Positions 7,112-16,310 are shown, counted from the first letter of the stretch. The stretch is DNA of 64,000 nt from an uncultured Caldilineaceae bacterium (GCA_951812725.1 OX638330.1:4195405-4259404); one strand, 5' to 3'. Notes: generated by a model not told the origin, from the sequence alone. Translations and numbers: made by a program.

Positions 7112-8185
7112 ATGATGACAACTCTTTTTGGACGCGAGTATAGTCGGCGGGATCTGTTGGACCGGGTTGGGGACATGTCCCAGTTGGCGGGGACGCGGAA
7201 GGCGGAGCTGGTGGAGGGGATTGAGCGGGGATCGGATTTGATTGAGGTGTTTAATGCTTCGGGGCTGTGCTTTTCGGTGTTGCCAGGGCGGGCGCTGGAT
7301 ATCGCGTCGGCGCATTATAAGGGGATGTCGCTGTGTTTTCGCAGCAGTTCGGGCGATGTGGGGCCGGCCTTTTATGAGCCGCAGGGGAACGGGTGGTTGC
7401 GGGGCTTTTTTGGCGGCCTTACTGTTAGCTGTGGGATGACGTTTACGGGGCATCCGGAGGTGGACCCGGAGGAGGAGAATGAGGAGCTGGGGCTGCATGG
7501 GCGCCTGGCGTTTCTGCCGGCCAAGAATGTGGTCGCGAATGCGGGCTGGGAAGGGGAGCAGTATGTGGTGCGCATTCATGGGAAGATGCGGGAGGCAGTG
7601 GTGTTCGGCACGAACCTGGAACTGACACGGGAGATCTCGACGGTGCTGGGCGAGAAGTCGATACATATTTACGACCGGATCGAGAATCTGAGCGTGGACC
7701 CGTCGCCGCTGATGTTTGTGTATCACTGTAATCCGGGATTTCCGGTGCTGGACAGCGGCACGCGGCTGCTGATCAACAGTGAGAAGACGACGGAATGGCT
7801 AGAGGACAAGGAGGTCGGGCCGGAGGTGTATCAGGTGGCGAAGGGGCCGGGGGATGACGACCATGACGATGTTTTTGTGCACAGGCCGATCGCTGATGCG
7901 GATGGGAACGTGCATGTGGGGATGGTCAATGATGGGTTGGGGCTGGGGCTGTATTGGAAGTTCCCGATCGCGGAGATCCCGCTGGTGAATCAGTGGCAGC
8001 ATTTCCATCGCGGTACTTATGTGACGGGTGTGGAGCCGGGCAATGTGAGTATGCTGGGGCGGGCGTGGAACCGCAGGGAGGGCTATCTAAACTATATTGA
8101 GCCGGGCGAGGTGCGGGAGTTTCATATGGAGATTGGGGTGCTGGATGGGGGGGAGGAGATCGGGGAGTTTGAGAAAGCGTTCTAG
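7112..8185 (+). CDS. DUF4432 family aldose 1-epimerase-like protein
   Basis: 357 residues. It matches the DUF4432 group of galactose-mutarotase-fold proteins: an N-terminal GIERGSDLIEVFNASGLCFSVLPGRALDI, FFGGLTVSCGMTFTG, GLHGRLAFLPAKNV (conserved His), the Glu-rich ENLSVDPSPLMFVYHCNPGFPVL, and a C-terminal NYIEPGEVREFHMEIGVL. Such proteins likely bind or epimerise sugars; substrate unknown. The start ATG-ATG is preceded by GAAAGGATGCG; the second ATG may be the true one. The gene stands alone on the plus strand. Confidence 0.85.
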   Translation: MMTTLFGREYSRRDLLDRVGDMSQLAGTRKAELVEGIERGSDLIEVFNASGLCFSVLPGRALDIASAHYKGMSLCFRSSSGDVGPAFYEPQGNGWLRGFFGGLTVSCGMTFTGHPEVDPEEENEELGLHGRLAFLPAKNVVANAGWEGEQYVVRIHGKMREAVVFGTNLELTREISTVLGEKSIHIYDRIENLSVDPSPLMFVYHCNPGFPVLDSGTRLLINSEKTTEWLEDKEVGPEVYQVAKGPGDDDHDDVFVHRPIADADGNVHVGMVNDGLGLGLYWKFPIAEIPLVNQWQHFHRGTYVTGVEPGNVSMLGRAWNRREGYLNYIEPGEVREFHMEIGVLDGGEEIGEFEKAF

Positions 8186-8372
8186 GAGGAGCGGTGTATA
8201 ATTAGGTGGCTGATACAGAACCTAGGCTGTACAGAAAGCTCGCGAACTTCGTGAGAATTGACAAAGCTCTTGGACTCCAATTGCATCTTTGTAACAGGGG
8301 ACAGAGGTTTCAAACGGGTTCCTGTTTTCAAGAGGTCCTTCAAAGGTTTATGCAGGGGATAACCAGGGATGA

Positions 8373-8627
8373 ATGAATAGACGACACCAAGCAACTCTGA
8401 ATAACATTTTCCAGCAGCCTGTGCCAACGACGCTGGAATGGAGGCGTATAGAAGCGTTATTCAGGGCGCTTGGAACGAAATCGATTGAGGGGAGAGGCTC
8501 GCGCGTGCGGTTTGAACTGAACGACGTTGTCGCCACCTTTCATCGTCCCCATCCTCAGAAAGAGGCAAAGCCATACCAAGTGCGTGATGCTCGACGCTTT
8601 CTAGAAAAAGCAGGAATAATGCCATGA
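8373..8627 (+). CDS. hicA: HicA-type mRNA interferase toxin
   Basis: 84 residues with the double-stranded-RNA-binding-like HicA fold: TTLEWRRIEALFRALG, GRGSRVRFELNDVVATFHRPHP (the catalytic-type histidine lies in the FHRPHP strand) and a closing VRDARRFLEKAGI. HicA cleaves mRNA under stress. It overlaps the antitoxin by 4 bases (ATGA). The N-terminal 15 residues are not conserved, so a later start is possible. Confidence 0.85.
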   Translation: MNRRHQATLNNIFQQPVPTTLEWRRIEALFRALGTKSIEGRGSRVRFELNDVVATFHRPHPQKEAKPYQVRDARRFLEKAGIMP

Positions 8628-8851
8628 ACACAATGAGCTTCAAAGGATATGCTGCTCGAATTGAGTATAGTGAGGACGACGGCTGCTTTGTTGGTCATAT
8701 TGCGGATATCAATGATATCGTAGGTTTCCACGGTGACTCCGTTGCAGAACTGCGTGCTGCTTTTGAAGAAGCGGTCGATGATTACCTTGAAACCTGCAGA
8801 AAACTGGAACGTACGCCAGAGAAGCCCTATTCCGAAGTGGTGAATCGTTAG
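8624..8851 (+). CDS. hicB: HicB-type antitoxin
   Basis: 75 residues: FKGYAARIEYSEDDGCFVGHIADINDIVGFHGDSVAELRAAFEEAVDDYLETC is the classic HicB partial RNase-H-like domain. The short tail ends TPEKPYSEVVNR, without an added ribbon-helix-helix or HTH domain. It neutralises HicA and usually autoregulates, though the missing DNA-binding tail leaves that open. Translationally coupled to hicA. Confidence 0.85.
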   Translation: MNTMSFKGYAARIEYSEDDGCFVGHIADINDIVGFHGDSVAELRAAFEEAVDDYLETCRKLERTPEKPYSEVVNR

Positions 8852-9171
8852 TAGGTGTATCCCAAGCTTTTGGGCAGACACTGTCTGGATCAGGACTGGT
8901 CAGTCTCCAGTTTGGCGTTGTTAGCTTTTAGTGACCCCACTAGTACGAGGTACTGGGATTGGAGGATGGACAGGGCTAGTTTCGCGGGGCTTTGATACCA
9001 TTCTCCTCAATTGAATTGCCTCATATGGTCAATCCTTGCCTTTCTTGACCAATCCTTCAACGTGCCCGCCATTCAGGCCTATTCGTAATGCAATTGGTTG
9101 AGAGCGGCCGCACTGTTGACGAGGCGCTCAGCTGCGAAAAAGGCGTACCGGTCGCGAGGCGTGGTTTTGGA

Positions 9172-9229
9172 GGGGGGCGTTGCGGGGGCGCAGCCCCTGC
9201 ACAAGGGAGGGCCGAAGGCCCGACCGCCC
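9172..9229. repeat. GC-rich hairpin repeat core (GGGGGCGTTGCGGGGGCGCAG...), copy 1
   Basis: Contains two short palindromes, GGGGCGCAGCCCC and GGGCCGAAGGCCC. The same core occurs at 13926-13983, 25197-25253 and 53823-53880. Here it lies 32 bp past the end of the MFS gene, with a CGCCCTTAGCGGCG hairpin following. Confidence 0.85.
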
Positions 9230-9261
9230 ATATAAATGAACGCCCTTAGCGGCGTCCGGTC

Positions 9262-10593
9262 TTACTCATTGGTTCTTGCAGTTTGGCGCTCGAGGCGGGC
9301 GAGGTAGAGGCAGACGACGAGGAGGAGGAAGGCCATTGAGTAGTTGATGCCGAGGGCGGTTTGGAAGCTCCAGATGTCGGAGAAGAGGCCGGTCCAGAGG
9401 GGCGGGAGCATGGAGCCGGCGATCATGGCGACGTTGAGGATGCCGGTGACGGCGCCGCTTTGCTGGGGGTAGAGGCGGGTGCCGAAGGCGAGGGCGGTGG
9501 GGAAGAGGCCGGAAAGGGTGAGGCCGGTGAGAAAGATGCCGATGACGAGCGGGGCGGCGGTGGTGCTGAAGACGACGAGCGGGTAGGTGAGGGCGAGGCC
9601 GACAGCGAGGATGAGGAGGGTGGCGGCGTAGCCGAGGCGCTCGGCGTAGGCGGCGCAGAGGAAGCGGCCGGCGGTGAGGGCGACGTAGAAGACGGAGATC
9701 ATGGAGATTGAGGAGAAGATGGAGAAGCCGACGGACTCCTGCATAAAGACGGCGACCCAGCCGAGCAGACTGAAGGCAACGCCGTTGTAAATGAAGGAGA
9801 TCAGGAAGAGGGACAGAAAGCCTACGTTGCGCAACATGACCAAATTGGAGTAGAGGACGTCGCTTAGCGTGTCCCGTGATGAAGAAAGGAAGGATGTTCT
9901 GGCCCCGTTCTGCGGGGTCTTTTTTTGTTCGGAGTCCGGTTCTGGTTCATCGGCCGCGGGTGCGGGGGCGGAAGCCGGCGGCGGGTAGACGGTGCGGTAC
10001 AGAAGGAAGGCGCCCAGGCCATAGACGAACCAGAGCAGGCCGGTTGCGGCCATGGCCCAGCGCCAGGGCACGCCCTGCTCGAGGATAAGGCCGAAGACGA
10101 GCGGCGAGATGGTTGCGCCGACGGCATAGACGCCGTGCAGGACGTTGAGGGCGCGGGCGCGGCTGGCGCGGTTGGCGTCGGCGACCATGGCGTTGATGCC
10201 GGTGGTGAGGGAGGACTGGACGATACTGATCAGGGCAAAGCCGGCGAGGAAGAGCAGCCAGGGACGGGCGGCGGCTGTGAGGGCCATGGAGGCCGCCAGC
10301 GCGAGGGCCGCTATCCAGACCAGTTTGCTGTAGCCGAGGCGGTCGGAGGTGACGCCTGCCAGGAGGTTGCCGAAAATGCCGCCGACGGCGCGGGCGGGAA
10401 AGATGAAGCCGATGGCGGCCAGGGTTAAGCCTGTGGCCATATACTCGGATGTGATGAAGGGCATCACCGAGGGGACGAGGACGGCGGCGGTACCGATGAA
10501 GAAATAGCCGGTCAGGCCGAGCGCGGTGGCGGGCAGGGCCGGCGCGGTCGCGTCCGGGGCGGCCGTGTCGGCAGCGTGGTTCAGCTTTGTCAT
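9262..10593 (-). CDS. MFS transporter, last gene of the metal-uptake cluster
   Basis: 443 residues with about 12 membrane segments and a long hydrophilic loop (about 205-232, rich in Pro, Glu and Lys) between helices 6 and 7, the usual MFS layout. A GGIFGNLLAGVTSDRLGYSK segment (about 72-91) is the cytoplasmic loop 2-3 signature. Its ATG overlaps the preceding permease stop by 4 bases, so it belongs to the Zn/Mn ABC operon. Substrate is not recognisable; a metal, siderophore or drug are all possible. Confidence 0.85.
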   Translation of the reverse strand: MTKLNHAADTAAPDATAPALPATALGLTGYFFIGTAAVLVPSVMPFITSEYMATGLTLAAIGFIFPARAVGGIFGNLLAGVTSDRLGYSKLVWIAALALAASMALTAAARPWLLFLAGFALISIVQSSLTTGINAMVADANRASRARALNVLHGVYAVGATISPLVFGLILEQGVPWRWAMAATGLLWFVYGLGAFLLYRTVYPPPASAPAPAADEPEPDSEQKKTPQNGARTSFLSSSRDTLSDVLYSNLVMLRNVGFLSLFLISFIYNGVAFSLLGWVAVFMQESVGFSIFSSISMISVFYVALTAGRFLCAAYAERLGYAATLLILAVGLALTYPLVVFSTTAAPLVIGIFLTGLTLSGLFPTALAFGTRLYPQQSGAVTGILNVAMIAGSMLPPLWTGLFSDIWSFQTALGINYSMAFLLLVVCLYLARLERQTARTNE

Positions 10594-12098
10594 GTGGATA
10601 GTTCTCCGACGCTTTCGTTGGTTAGCTGGGTCTGGCGAAAGCGGTGGGCGTGGGTCTCGCCGCGGTCGGTGAGGGAGACCTGATCGGCCTCGATCTGGAC
10701 GAGATTGCGGGCGCGCAACTGGCGCAGGGTGCTCTCCATTTTGGCGGGCGACCAGCGGAAATGGCGGTAGAGTGTCGAGGCGGTCAGTTCGTCGGTCTCG
10801 GCTGCGTGCCCCTGGTGACGATGGATGTGGCCGAGGACGACCTGGTCGTCAAAGCTGCGGCGCTGGTTGCGGCGGCGCAGCATGGTGGATACTAAACCAT
10901 ACTTGGGCGAAAAAATCCAGGCGGCGAGGAAGAAGAGGAAGGTCATGAGCACCATCGAGGCGGAGATGGATGAGTCCCATTGCTCGCTGAGGCCGAGGCC
11001 GAAGAGGTTGTTGAGCGCGACGAGGATGTCGCTGACGTGCACGACGCCGAGCAGATTGCCGCGGGCGAGATCGTAGCCGGTGTAGGCGCCGGCCGCGCCG
11101 ATCAGCGAGCTGGAGACGAGCATGCGGGGCAGGCGATCGGTGAGCAGGTAGGCGGCGGCCGGCGGGATGATGAAGAAGGCGACGACCAGAATCGAGCCGA
11201 CGGCGTCGAAGGCGCCTACGGCTACGAGGCTGACCATGACCATTAGCCCGTAGTGCAGCAGGGTGGGGCGGAAGCCGAGCGCGGCGGCCAGAGTAGGGTC
11301 GAAGGTGGAGAGCTTCAACTCTTTGTAGAGCAGAACGACAACGATGACGGTGAGCAGTGTCAGCACGGCCATGACGGTGATCGATTTGGGCCAGAAGACG
11401 AGGATTGGCTCTCGCTGGGTGAAGCCGGCCTGCCAAGCCTGGGCCGGGCTGTAGTGGCCGCAGTTGGTGCAGATCTCGGTGAACTCGGCTTTTTCGTCGC
11501 GGGGGCTAATGCCGAGGTCGCGGCAGTTTGTGCATTGGCGGGTCAGTTCGGCACGGGGGTCGTCGGTCGAGATGGTGACGGTTTCGCAGTCGTTGAGGCA
11601 GTGGCTGTTGGTGTTGGCCCAGGCGACGCCGATTTCGCCGACCATGACGGCGTCTTCGTCGAGGTGCACGTCGCTGACGACACGGGAGACGAGGATGACG
11701 GCGATGGCGAAGAGGAGGGGGAAGGCGAGGCCGAGGGCGGCATCCTGTTTGACGAGACCGGAGCGGTAGATGAGTTCGGTGAGGAGGACTGTTGCCACGC
11801 CGGCGGCGGCGGCGCCGACGATGAGCCAGACGGATGAGAGATCGGGATGTTTTCCGAAGACGGAGCCCATGAGGATGAAGGCGACGACGATGCCGAGGAG
11901 CACAGTGTGGCTGATTGCGTCGCTGGTGAGGGACATACCGCGCAGGAGCAGGAATGTGCCCAGCAGCGCGCCGGATACGGCTATGAGGCTGCCTACCAGG
12001 GTGGCGGTGTACTGGGGATTGCGCAGGAAGGCGTTCAGGTCCTCGCGGGCGACGAAATTGAGTAGAAAATGGATGATGAGTTCTTCGAGTTGAAACAT
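10590..12098 (-). CDS. Zn/Mn-type ABC transporter permease with Cys-rich insert and winged-helix tail
   Basis: 502 residues, about 200 longer than a plain ABC-3 family permease. The membrane domain shows SGALLGTFLLLRGMSLTSDAISH and, after the insert, TFDPTLAAALGFRPTLLHYGL and ILVVAFFIIPPAAAYL. Between them (about 160-230) is an extra loop with Cys167-x3-Cys171, Cys189-x2-Cys192 and Cys210-x2-Cys213, likely a metal site. Residues about 430-495 form a winged-helix-like tail (STLYRHFRWSPAKMESTLRQLRARNLVQIE). It is the second permease of the operon, 27 bp after the first. Confidence 0.85.
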   Translation of the reverse strand: MFQLEELIIHFLLNFVAREDLNAFLRNPQYTATLVGSLIAVSGALLGTFLLLRGMSLTSDAISHTVLLGIVVAFILMGSVFGKHPDLSSVWLIVGAAAAGVATVLLTELIYRSGLVKQDAALGLAFPLLFAIAVILVSRVVSDVHLDEDAVMVGEIGVAWANTNSHCLNDCETVTISTDDPRAELTRQCTNCRDLGISPRDEKAEFTEICTNCGHYSPAQAWQAGFTQREPILVFWPKSITVMAVLTLLTVIVVVLLYKELKLSTFDPTLAAALGFRPTLLHYGLMVMVSLVAVGAFDAVGSILVVAFFIIPPAAAYLLTDRLPRMLVSSSLIGAAGAYTGYDLARGNLLGVVHVSDILVALNNLFGLGLSEQWDSSISASMVLMTFLFFLAAWIFSPKYGLVSTMLRRRNQRRSFDDQVVLGHIHRHQGHAAETDELTASTLYRHFRWSPAKMESTLRQLRARNLVQIEADQVSLTDRGETHAHRFRQTQLTNESVGELST

Positions 12099-12125
12099 TG
12101 AAGGGCAGTGGTCAGTGGTTAGTGG

Positions 12126-13529
12126 TCAGTGGTCAGTGACTTCGCTGTCTGGGAGCGGCTCGGATGGTGGTGGGGCGGCGGCGTTGCGGATGGTGTCGAG
12201 TTTGTATTCTAGTTTGGCGACGGCTGTGGGGGGCAGGGCGTTGGCGATGTCCTGTTGACGGTCTTCGGCGACAGTGGGCAGGGCGAGGTCGTCGGCGTAC
12301 TGGCGGTAGACGGCCCAGAGCTGGTGGTTGCGGTCGTCGTGGACGGCGGCTTGGATGCCGGCGGGGGTCAACATCCAGGCGCCGTTGCTGCGTTGGGCGT
12401 GGCCGCGAGCCTGGAGCTGCTGCAGGCCCAGTTTGGCGGTTGCGCCGCGGACGCCGAAGAGGAAGGATTCGGGCGCGGCCAGGTCGACCGAACCATGGTC
12501 GGTTGCGTAGTGGTAGAGGTCCTGCAGCATGGTCTGGGCGGCGAAGCGGCTGCGGTCGGCGCGGCGGCGCAGGGGGGTCCAGACGAGGCCGCGGCCGGGC
12601 GCGAAGCCGAGCGACAGGGCGACGAGCAGGAAGGCGACAACTACGATCAGGGGGCCGGTCGGTATGTCGGCGTCGACGGCGCTGATGATGGCGCCGGCGC
12701 CGCCGGCGAATGCGCCGAATACGGCAGAGAGAATGACCATCTGGCCGAGCTGGTTGGTCCACTGGCGGGCGGCGATGCCGGATGCGATCAGCATGCCCAC
12801 CATGAGGATGACGCCGGCCAGCTGCAGGCCGAGCACGATGGCGACGACGATGAGGGTGGAGAGCGCCATGCTGAGGATGTTGACGCGGAAGCCGTTGGCG
12901 CCTGCGAATTCGGCGTCGAAGGTGATGAGTTTGAACTCCTTCCAGAAGAGGCCGAGAACGATGAAAGAGACGGCGCCGACGACGGCGATGAGGCGGACGT
13001 CGCGCTCGACGATGGCGGCGGCCTGGCCGAAGATGAAGGTGTCGAGGCCGGCCTGGCTGGCGTCGGGCCGGGCCTGGATGTAGACGAGGAGGGCGATGCC
13101 GGCGGCGAACCAGGCGGCCAGGACGATGCCCATGGCGGCGTCCTGCTTGATGCGGGTTGTGTTGGTGACAAGGCGGATGAAAAAGACGCCGAGCCAGCTG
13201 GTTACGCCGGCACCGACGAGAAGGAGACCGAGATCGCGGCCGAAGAAGAGGAAGGCAAGCGCGACGCCTGGCAAGGCGGCGTGGGAGAGGGCGTCACCGA
13301 GCAGGCTTTGACGGCGGAGTACGGCGAAGCAGCCGAGGACGCCGCTGACAATGCCGAGAAGTGCGCCGCCGAGGGCGACGGTGCGCAGGGTGTAGTCGTA
13401 CTCGACGTGGAGGAAGATCTGGCTGAAGGGTACGAACAGGGCGGCGATGAGCGCGGTGGCGCCGATCAGGAGCCAGATGCGTTGATCGGAACTGCGGTTA
13501 TTTGTAGTCAGTGTTTGTTTATTGGTCAT
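12126..13529 (-). CDS. Zn/Mn-type ABC transporter permease with winged-helix C-terminus
   Basis: 467 residues. The first roughly 310 form an ABC-3 family metal permease: GVLGCFAVLRRQSLLGDALSHAALPGVALAF, ITFDAEFAGANGF, then GVILMVGMLIASGIAARQW. Residues about 325-440 form a soluble helical tail (FLFGVRGATAKLGLQQLQARGHAQRSNGAWMLTPAG) that looks like a DtxR/MntR-type winged helix. Such permease-regulator fusions are known for manganese systems in several phyla. It would form the channel with the next gene and be driven by the ATPase at 14078-14872, from which a repeat-filled 550-bp gap separates it. Confidence 0.88.
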   Translation of the reverse strand: MTNKQTLTTNNRSSDQRIWLLIGATALIAALFVPFSQIFLHVEYDYTLRTVALGGALLGIVSGVLGCFAVLRRQSLLGDALSHAALPGVALAFLFFGRDLGLLLVGAGVTSWLGVFFIRLVTNTTRIKQDAAMGIVLAAWFAAGIALLVYIQARPDASQAGLDTFIFGQAAAIVERDVRLIAVVGAVSFIVLGLFWKEFKLITFDAEFAGANGFRVNILSMALSTLIVVAIVLGLQLAGVILMVGMLIASGIAARQWTNQLGQMVILSAVFGAFAGGAGAIISAVDADIPTGPLIVVVAFLLVALSLGFAPGRGLVWTPLRRRADRSRFAAQTMLQDLYHYATDHGSVDLAAPESFLFGVRGATAKLGLQQLQARGHAQRSNGAWMLTPAGIQAAVHDDRNHQLWAVYRQYADDLALPTVAEDRQQDIANALPPTAVAKLEYKLDTIRNAAAPPPSEPLPDSEVTDH

Positions 13530-13605
13530 GTTACTTATAGTTTTTAGTAGTCAGTTCTTAGTTTTTAGTGAACTGCCGAGTACGCGGAGAACGCCTCTCT
13601 TGAAC

Positions 13606-13778
13606 TACGAAGGGTCACTAAGAAAAACCTCTTTCCGCGAAGGGCCGCTAAGAGCCACTAAGAAAAACCTCTTTCCGCGAAGGACCGCTAAGGGCCACTA
13701 AGGAAAACCTTTTTCCACGAAGGGCCGCGAAGGGCCGCTAAGAAAACCTCTTTCCACGAAGGGCCGCTAAGGAAAACC
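13606..13778. repeat. tandem array of CGAAGGGCCGCTAAG-type units
   Basis: Five to six imperfect units of the form TTTCC(A/G)CGAAGGGCCGCTAAG(A/G)AAAACC. Unit length varies (about 35-50 bp) and there are no spacers of constant length, so it is not CRISPR. Related units form the array at 20840-21305 and a short one at 24911-24990. It abuts the MITE-like element and lies inside the metal operon. Confidence 0.75.
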
Positions 13779-14063
13779 TTAGCTACTTAGCCACAGTACT
13801 TGACCAGCCAGTCATCCTTGGAACCATTCAGGCTCTTGGTGACGCAACTGGTGTACAGCCGCGGCCAGGCTCGCCAGCCGACACGTTGCGAAGAAGGCAC
13901 ACCGTCGGTGAGGCATGTTTTTGTAGGGGGGCGTTGCGGGGGCGCAGCCCCTGCACAAGGGAGGGCCGAAGGCCCGACCGCCCAGAATACAACAGTGAGG
14001 AGAGAACGAACACCTCTGCTCGCCTCGATCAGGGTTGCGAATCAGTTGCGGCTGAGTAGTTAC
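13779..14063. mobile_element. MITE-like element, copy 1
   Basis: About 285 bp, matching 53676-53978 across its length (CAGCCAGTCATCC, GGAACCATTCAGG, TTGGTGACGCAACTGGTG, the hairpin core, and a TTGCGGCTG(A/C)GTAGTTAC end). In copy 2 the ends are inverted repeats (GTAACTAC...GTAGTTAC); here the left end has decayed to TTAGCTAC. It has no coding potential beyond shadow frames. It separates the ATPase from the permeases of the metal operon. Confidence 0.65.
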
Positions 14064-14077
14064 CGAAAAACCTTTTT

Positions 14078-14872
14078 TCATTCTTCTTCCAGGCCGGCGA
14101 TGCGTTGGCCTTCTTGCAGGTAGGCGACGCGGCCGCCGTAGGTCTGGCGCAGGTATTCGGGGGTGAAGGTGGCGTCGATGGGACCGCTGGCGACTATTTC
14201 GACGTTGAGAAGGGTGACCCAGTCGAAGTATTCGGGGGCGGTCTGCAGGTCGTGGTGGACGACGACGACGGTCTTGCCGCGGGCGCGCAGCTCGCGCATG
14301 ATGGTGATGATGGCGCGCTCGGTGACGGCGTCGACGGCGGCGAAGGGCTCGTCCATGAGATAGATGCGGGCGTCCTGGACGAGGGCGCGGGCAAGGAAGG
14401 TACGCTGCTGCTGGCCGCCGGATAGCTGGCTGATCTGACGATCGGCGAAGTCCTGCATGCCGACCTGCTCGAGGGCGTGCATGGCTGTTGTGCGTTCGTT
14501 TTGCCCGGGCCGGCGAATCCAGCCGAGGCGGCCGTAGAGGCCCATGGAGACGACGTCGAGCACGGTGGTGGGGAAGTCCCAGTCGACGCTGCCGCGCTGG
14601 GGGACGTAGCCGACGAGGCCGCGGACCTGTTCGTAGGGCTGGCCGTAGAACTGGACGGTGCCGGCGGCGCGGGGAATGAGCTTGAGGGCCGCTTTGATGA
14701 GCGTGCTCTTGCCGGCGCCGTTGGGGCCGATTATGGCCATGAGGACGCCTTCGGGCACGCGCAGATCGATGTCCCAGATGGCAGGTTTGCTGTTGTAGGC
14801 CACGGTCAGATCGTCGATCTCCAGGGCCGTATTCGAGTCGTTTTGCGGGTCACGTCCGCTGTGGACGCTCAC
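14078..14872 (-). CDS. metal ABC transporter ATP-binding protein
   Basis: 264 residues with Walker A GPNGAGKST (about 49-57), Q-loop VPQRGSVDWDFPTTV, signature LSGGQQQRTFLARAL (about 145) and Walker B IYLMDEPF followed by AAVD. The RGSVDWDFPTTVLDVV stretch after the Q-loop is characteristic of Zn/Mn importers of the ZnuC/MntB group. It powers the two permeases downstream; the binding protein is encoded about 190 bp upstream on the same strand. Confidence 0.92.
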   Translation of the reverse strand: MSVHSGRDPQNDSNTALEIDDLTVAYNSKPAIWDIDLRVPEGVLMAIIGPNGAGKSTLIKAALKLIPRAAGTVQFYGQPYEQVRGLVGYVPQRGSVDWDFPTTVLDVVSMGLYGRLGWIRRPGQNERTTAMHALEQVGMQDFADRQISQLSGGQQQRTFLARALVQDARIYLMDEPFAAVDAVTERAIITIMRELRARGKTVVVVHHDLQTAPEYFDWVTLLNVEIVASGPIDATFTPEYLRQTYGGRVAYLQEGQRIAGLEEE

Positions 14873-15064
14873 GTAGGTTTACTCCTCGCGGGGGCGCGCA
14901 GGCTGGGCGCGGCAGTTGTCATTCTGTTCATACGGTAGTTTGCGTCACGCAGCGGCAGGGCGACGTGCAGTTTCCCCTGGATTGCCGGCGGATATGGACC
15001 GGTCGCGCTCCCGGGGGAATGAGCGCGACCCTGACGAACAACTGGATTTACCACTGAACAACTG

Positions 15065-16246
15065 TTAATTTTCTTCAGCTTCACAGTCGACCGTGAGCAA
15101 CTCCTCTGGCGGCGCAGTGTCGATGCTGTCCGGCCAGTCGGGGATGAGGGCCGACGCGCCGGCGCAGCGGTAGGACTGGAGAATGGTATAGACGTTTTCG
15201 GCGATCATGCCGATGTAGGCGCCGGCGAATGTGCCGGGGATGCCCATTGCGTCCGAATACAGCTCACGGACGCCGACGCGGACCGTGCCGCCTTTGGCAT
15301 CGATGGCGGCCTGGACCGCTTCGATGGTGTCGGGCGAGATGCTGCTCTCGACGAAGAGGACGGGGATCTGCTGTTCGACGACGAACTGGGCGGTGCGCTG
15401 GATGTCGCCGACGCCGGTCTCGTCCTCGGTGCTGATGCCCTGGATGCCGGCCATGCGCCAGCCGAAGGCGGCGCCGAAGTACTGGAAGGCGTCGTGGGAG
15501 GTAACGAGGTAGCGCTGGGCTTCGGGCACGGAGCGCATGCCTTGGTCGGCCCAGGAAAAGAGTGTGCGGAGCTGGGCGTTGTAGGCTTCGGCGCGGCCGG
15601 TGAAGGTGTCGGCATTGCCCGGATCGAGTTCGGCCAGTGTTTGCGCGAGGTCTGCGGTGGTGACCTCCCAGTTGCGGGGGTCGAACCAGAAGTGCGGGTC
15701 GTCGGTGCCGGCCTGGTTCTGGTCGGCGCCAAAGCCGCCGATTACGAAGCCGCCGTCCTTGACCGGCTTGGAAAGGCTGTAGATCATGGTGCCCTGCTCG
15801 CGCAGGGCTTCGAAGACGGCGTCGAATTGGCCTTCGAGGTGGAGGCCGCTATAGATGACCATATCGGCGGCGTTCATGGCGCGGATGTCGGACTCGGTGG
15901 GCTGGTAGAGATGGGGGTCGACGCCGGCGCCCATGAGGGGCGTGATCTCGATGCCGGCGACGCCGTCGGTAAGGATCCGGGACAGGTCGCTGGCCTGGGT
16001 GGTGGTGGCGACGATACGGAAGGTGCCGTCGGCGCGGACGCCGGTGGTTGCGGGGGCTTCCGGCTGGGTCTGTTGTTCGGCGGCGGCGGGCTCTTGGGCG
16101 GCGGCTTCGACGACGGCGGGCTCTCGGTCACGGCCGCAGGCGGTAATAAGGAGTGCGGCGAGCAGGAGCAGGACGACGAAATGGGTCTTTCTGAGGTGTG
16201 CTCCGGGTGATTTTAGAGTTGGCCAAGATGTTAATGTGTTCTGCAT
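15065..16246 (-). CDS. Zn/Mn ABC transporter substrate-binding lipoprotein
   Basis: 393 residues. The signal peptide ends in LLITAC, so Cys37 is the lipid anchor; a Pro/Glu/Gln-rich linker follows to about residue 68. Cluster A-I metal-binding proteins use three His/Glu and one acidic ligand. Here the candidates are His112 (VDPHLYQP), His185 (DPHFWFDP), His251 (TSHDAFQYF) and Glu300 or Asp306 (LFVESSISPD). The His-rich loop typical of strict zinc proteins is absent, so manganese, zinc or both are possible. It is the first gene of the operon. Confidence 0.9.
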   Translation of the reverse strand: MQNTLTSWPTLKSPGAHLRKTHFVVLLLLAALLITACGRDREPAVVEAAAQEPAAAEQQTQPEAPATTGVRADGTFRIVATTTQASDLSRILTDGVAGIEITPLMGAGVDPHLYQPTESDIRAMNAADMVIYSGLHLEGQFDAVFEALREQGTMIYSLSKPVKDGGFVIGGFGADQNQAGTDDPHFWFDPRNWEVTTADLAQTLAELDPGNADTFTGRAEAYNAQLRTLFSWADQGMRSVPEAQRYLVTSHDAFQYFGAAFGWRMAGIQGISTEDETGVGDIQRTAQFVVEQQIPVLFVESSISPDTIEAVQAAIDAKGGTVRVGVRELYSDAMGIPGTFAGAYIGMIAENVYTILQSYRCAGASALIPDWPDSIDTAPPEELLTVDCEAEEN

Positions 16247-16310
16247 GATTCGATTTCGAGTGGGCGTAAATTCAAACGCTCGAAAATATATTTTTATCCA
16301 TGACTAATTC

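Noticed and set aside
9172..9229. tRNA-like or rRNA fragment in the GC-rich repeat
   Set aside because: The pairing is two simple hairpins, with no cloverleaf or conserved tRNA T-loop.
12255..13547. 430-residue plus-strand frame rich in Asp, Glu, Gly and Ala
   Set aside because: Antisense shadow of the permease gene; no domain or ribosome site.
15065..16246. strict ZnuA zinc-binding protein
   Set aside because: The His/Asp-rich loop of ZnuA is missing, so the metal is left open between Zn and Mn.
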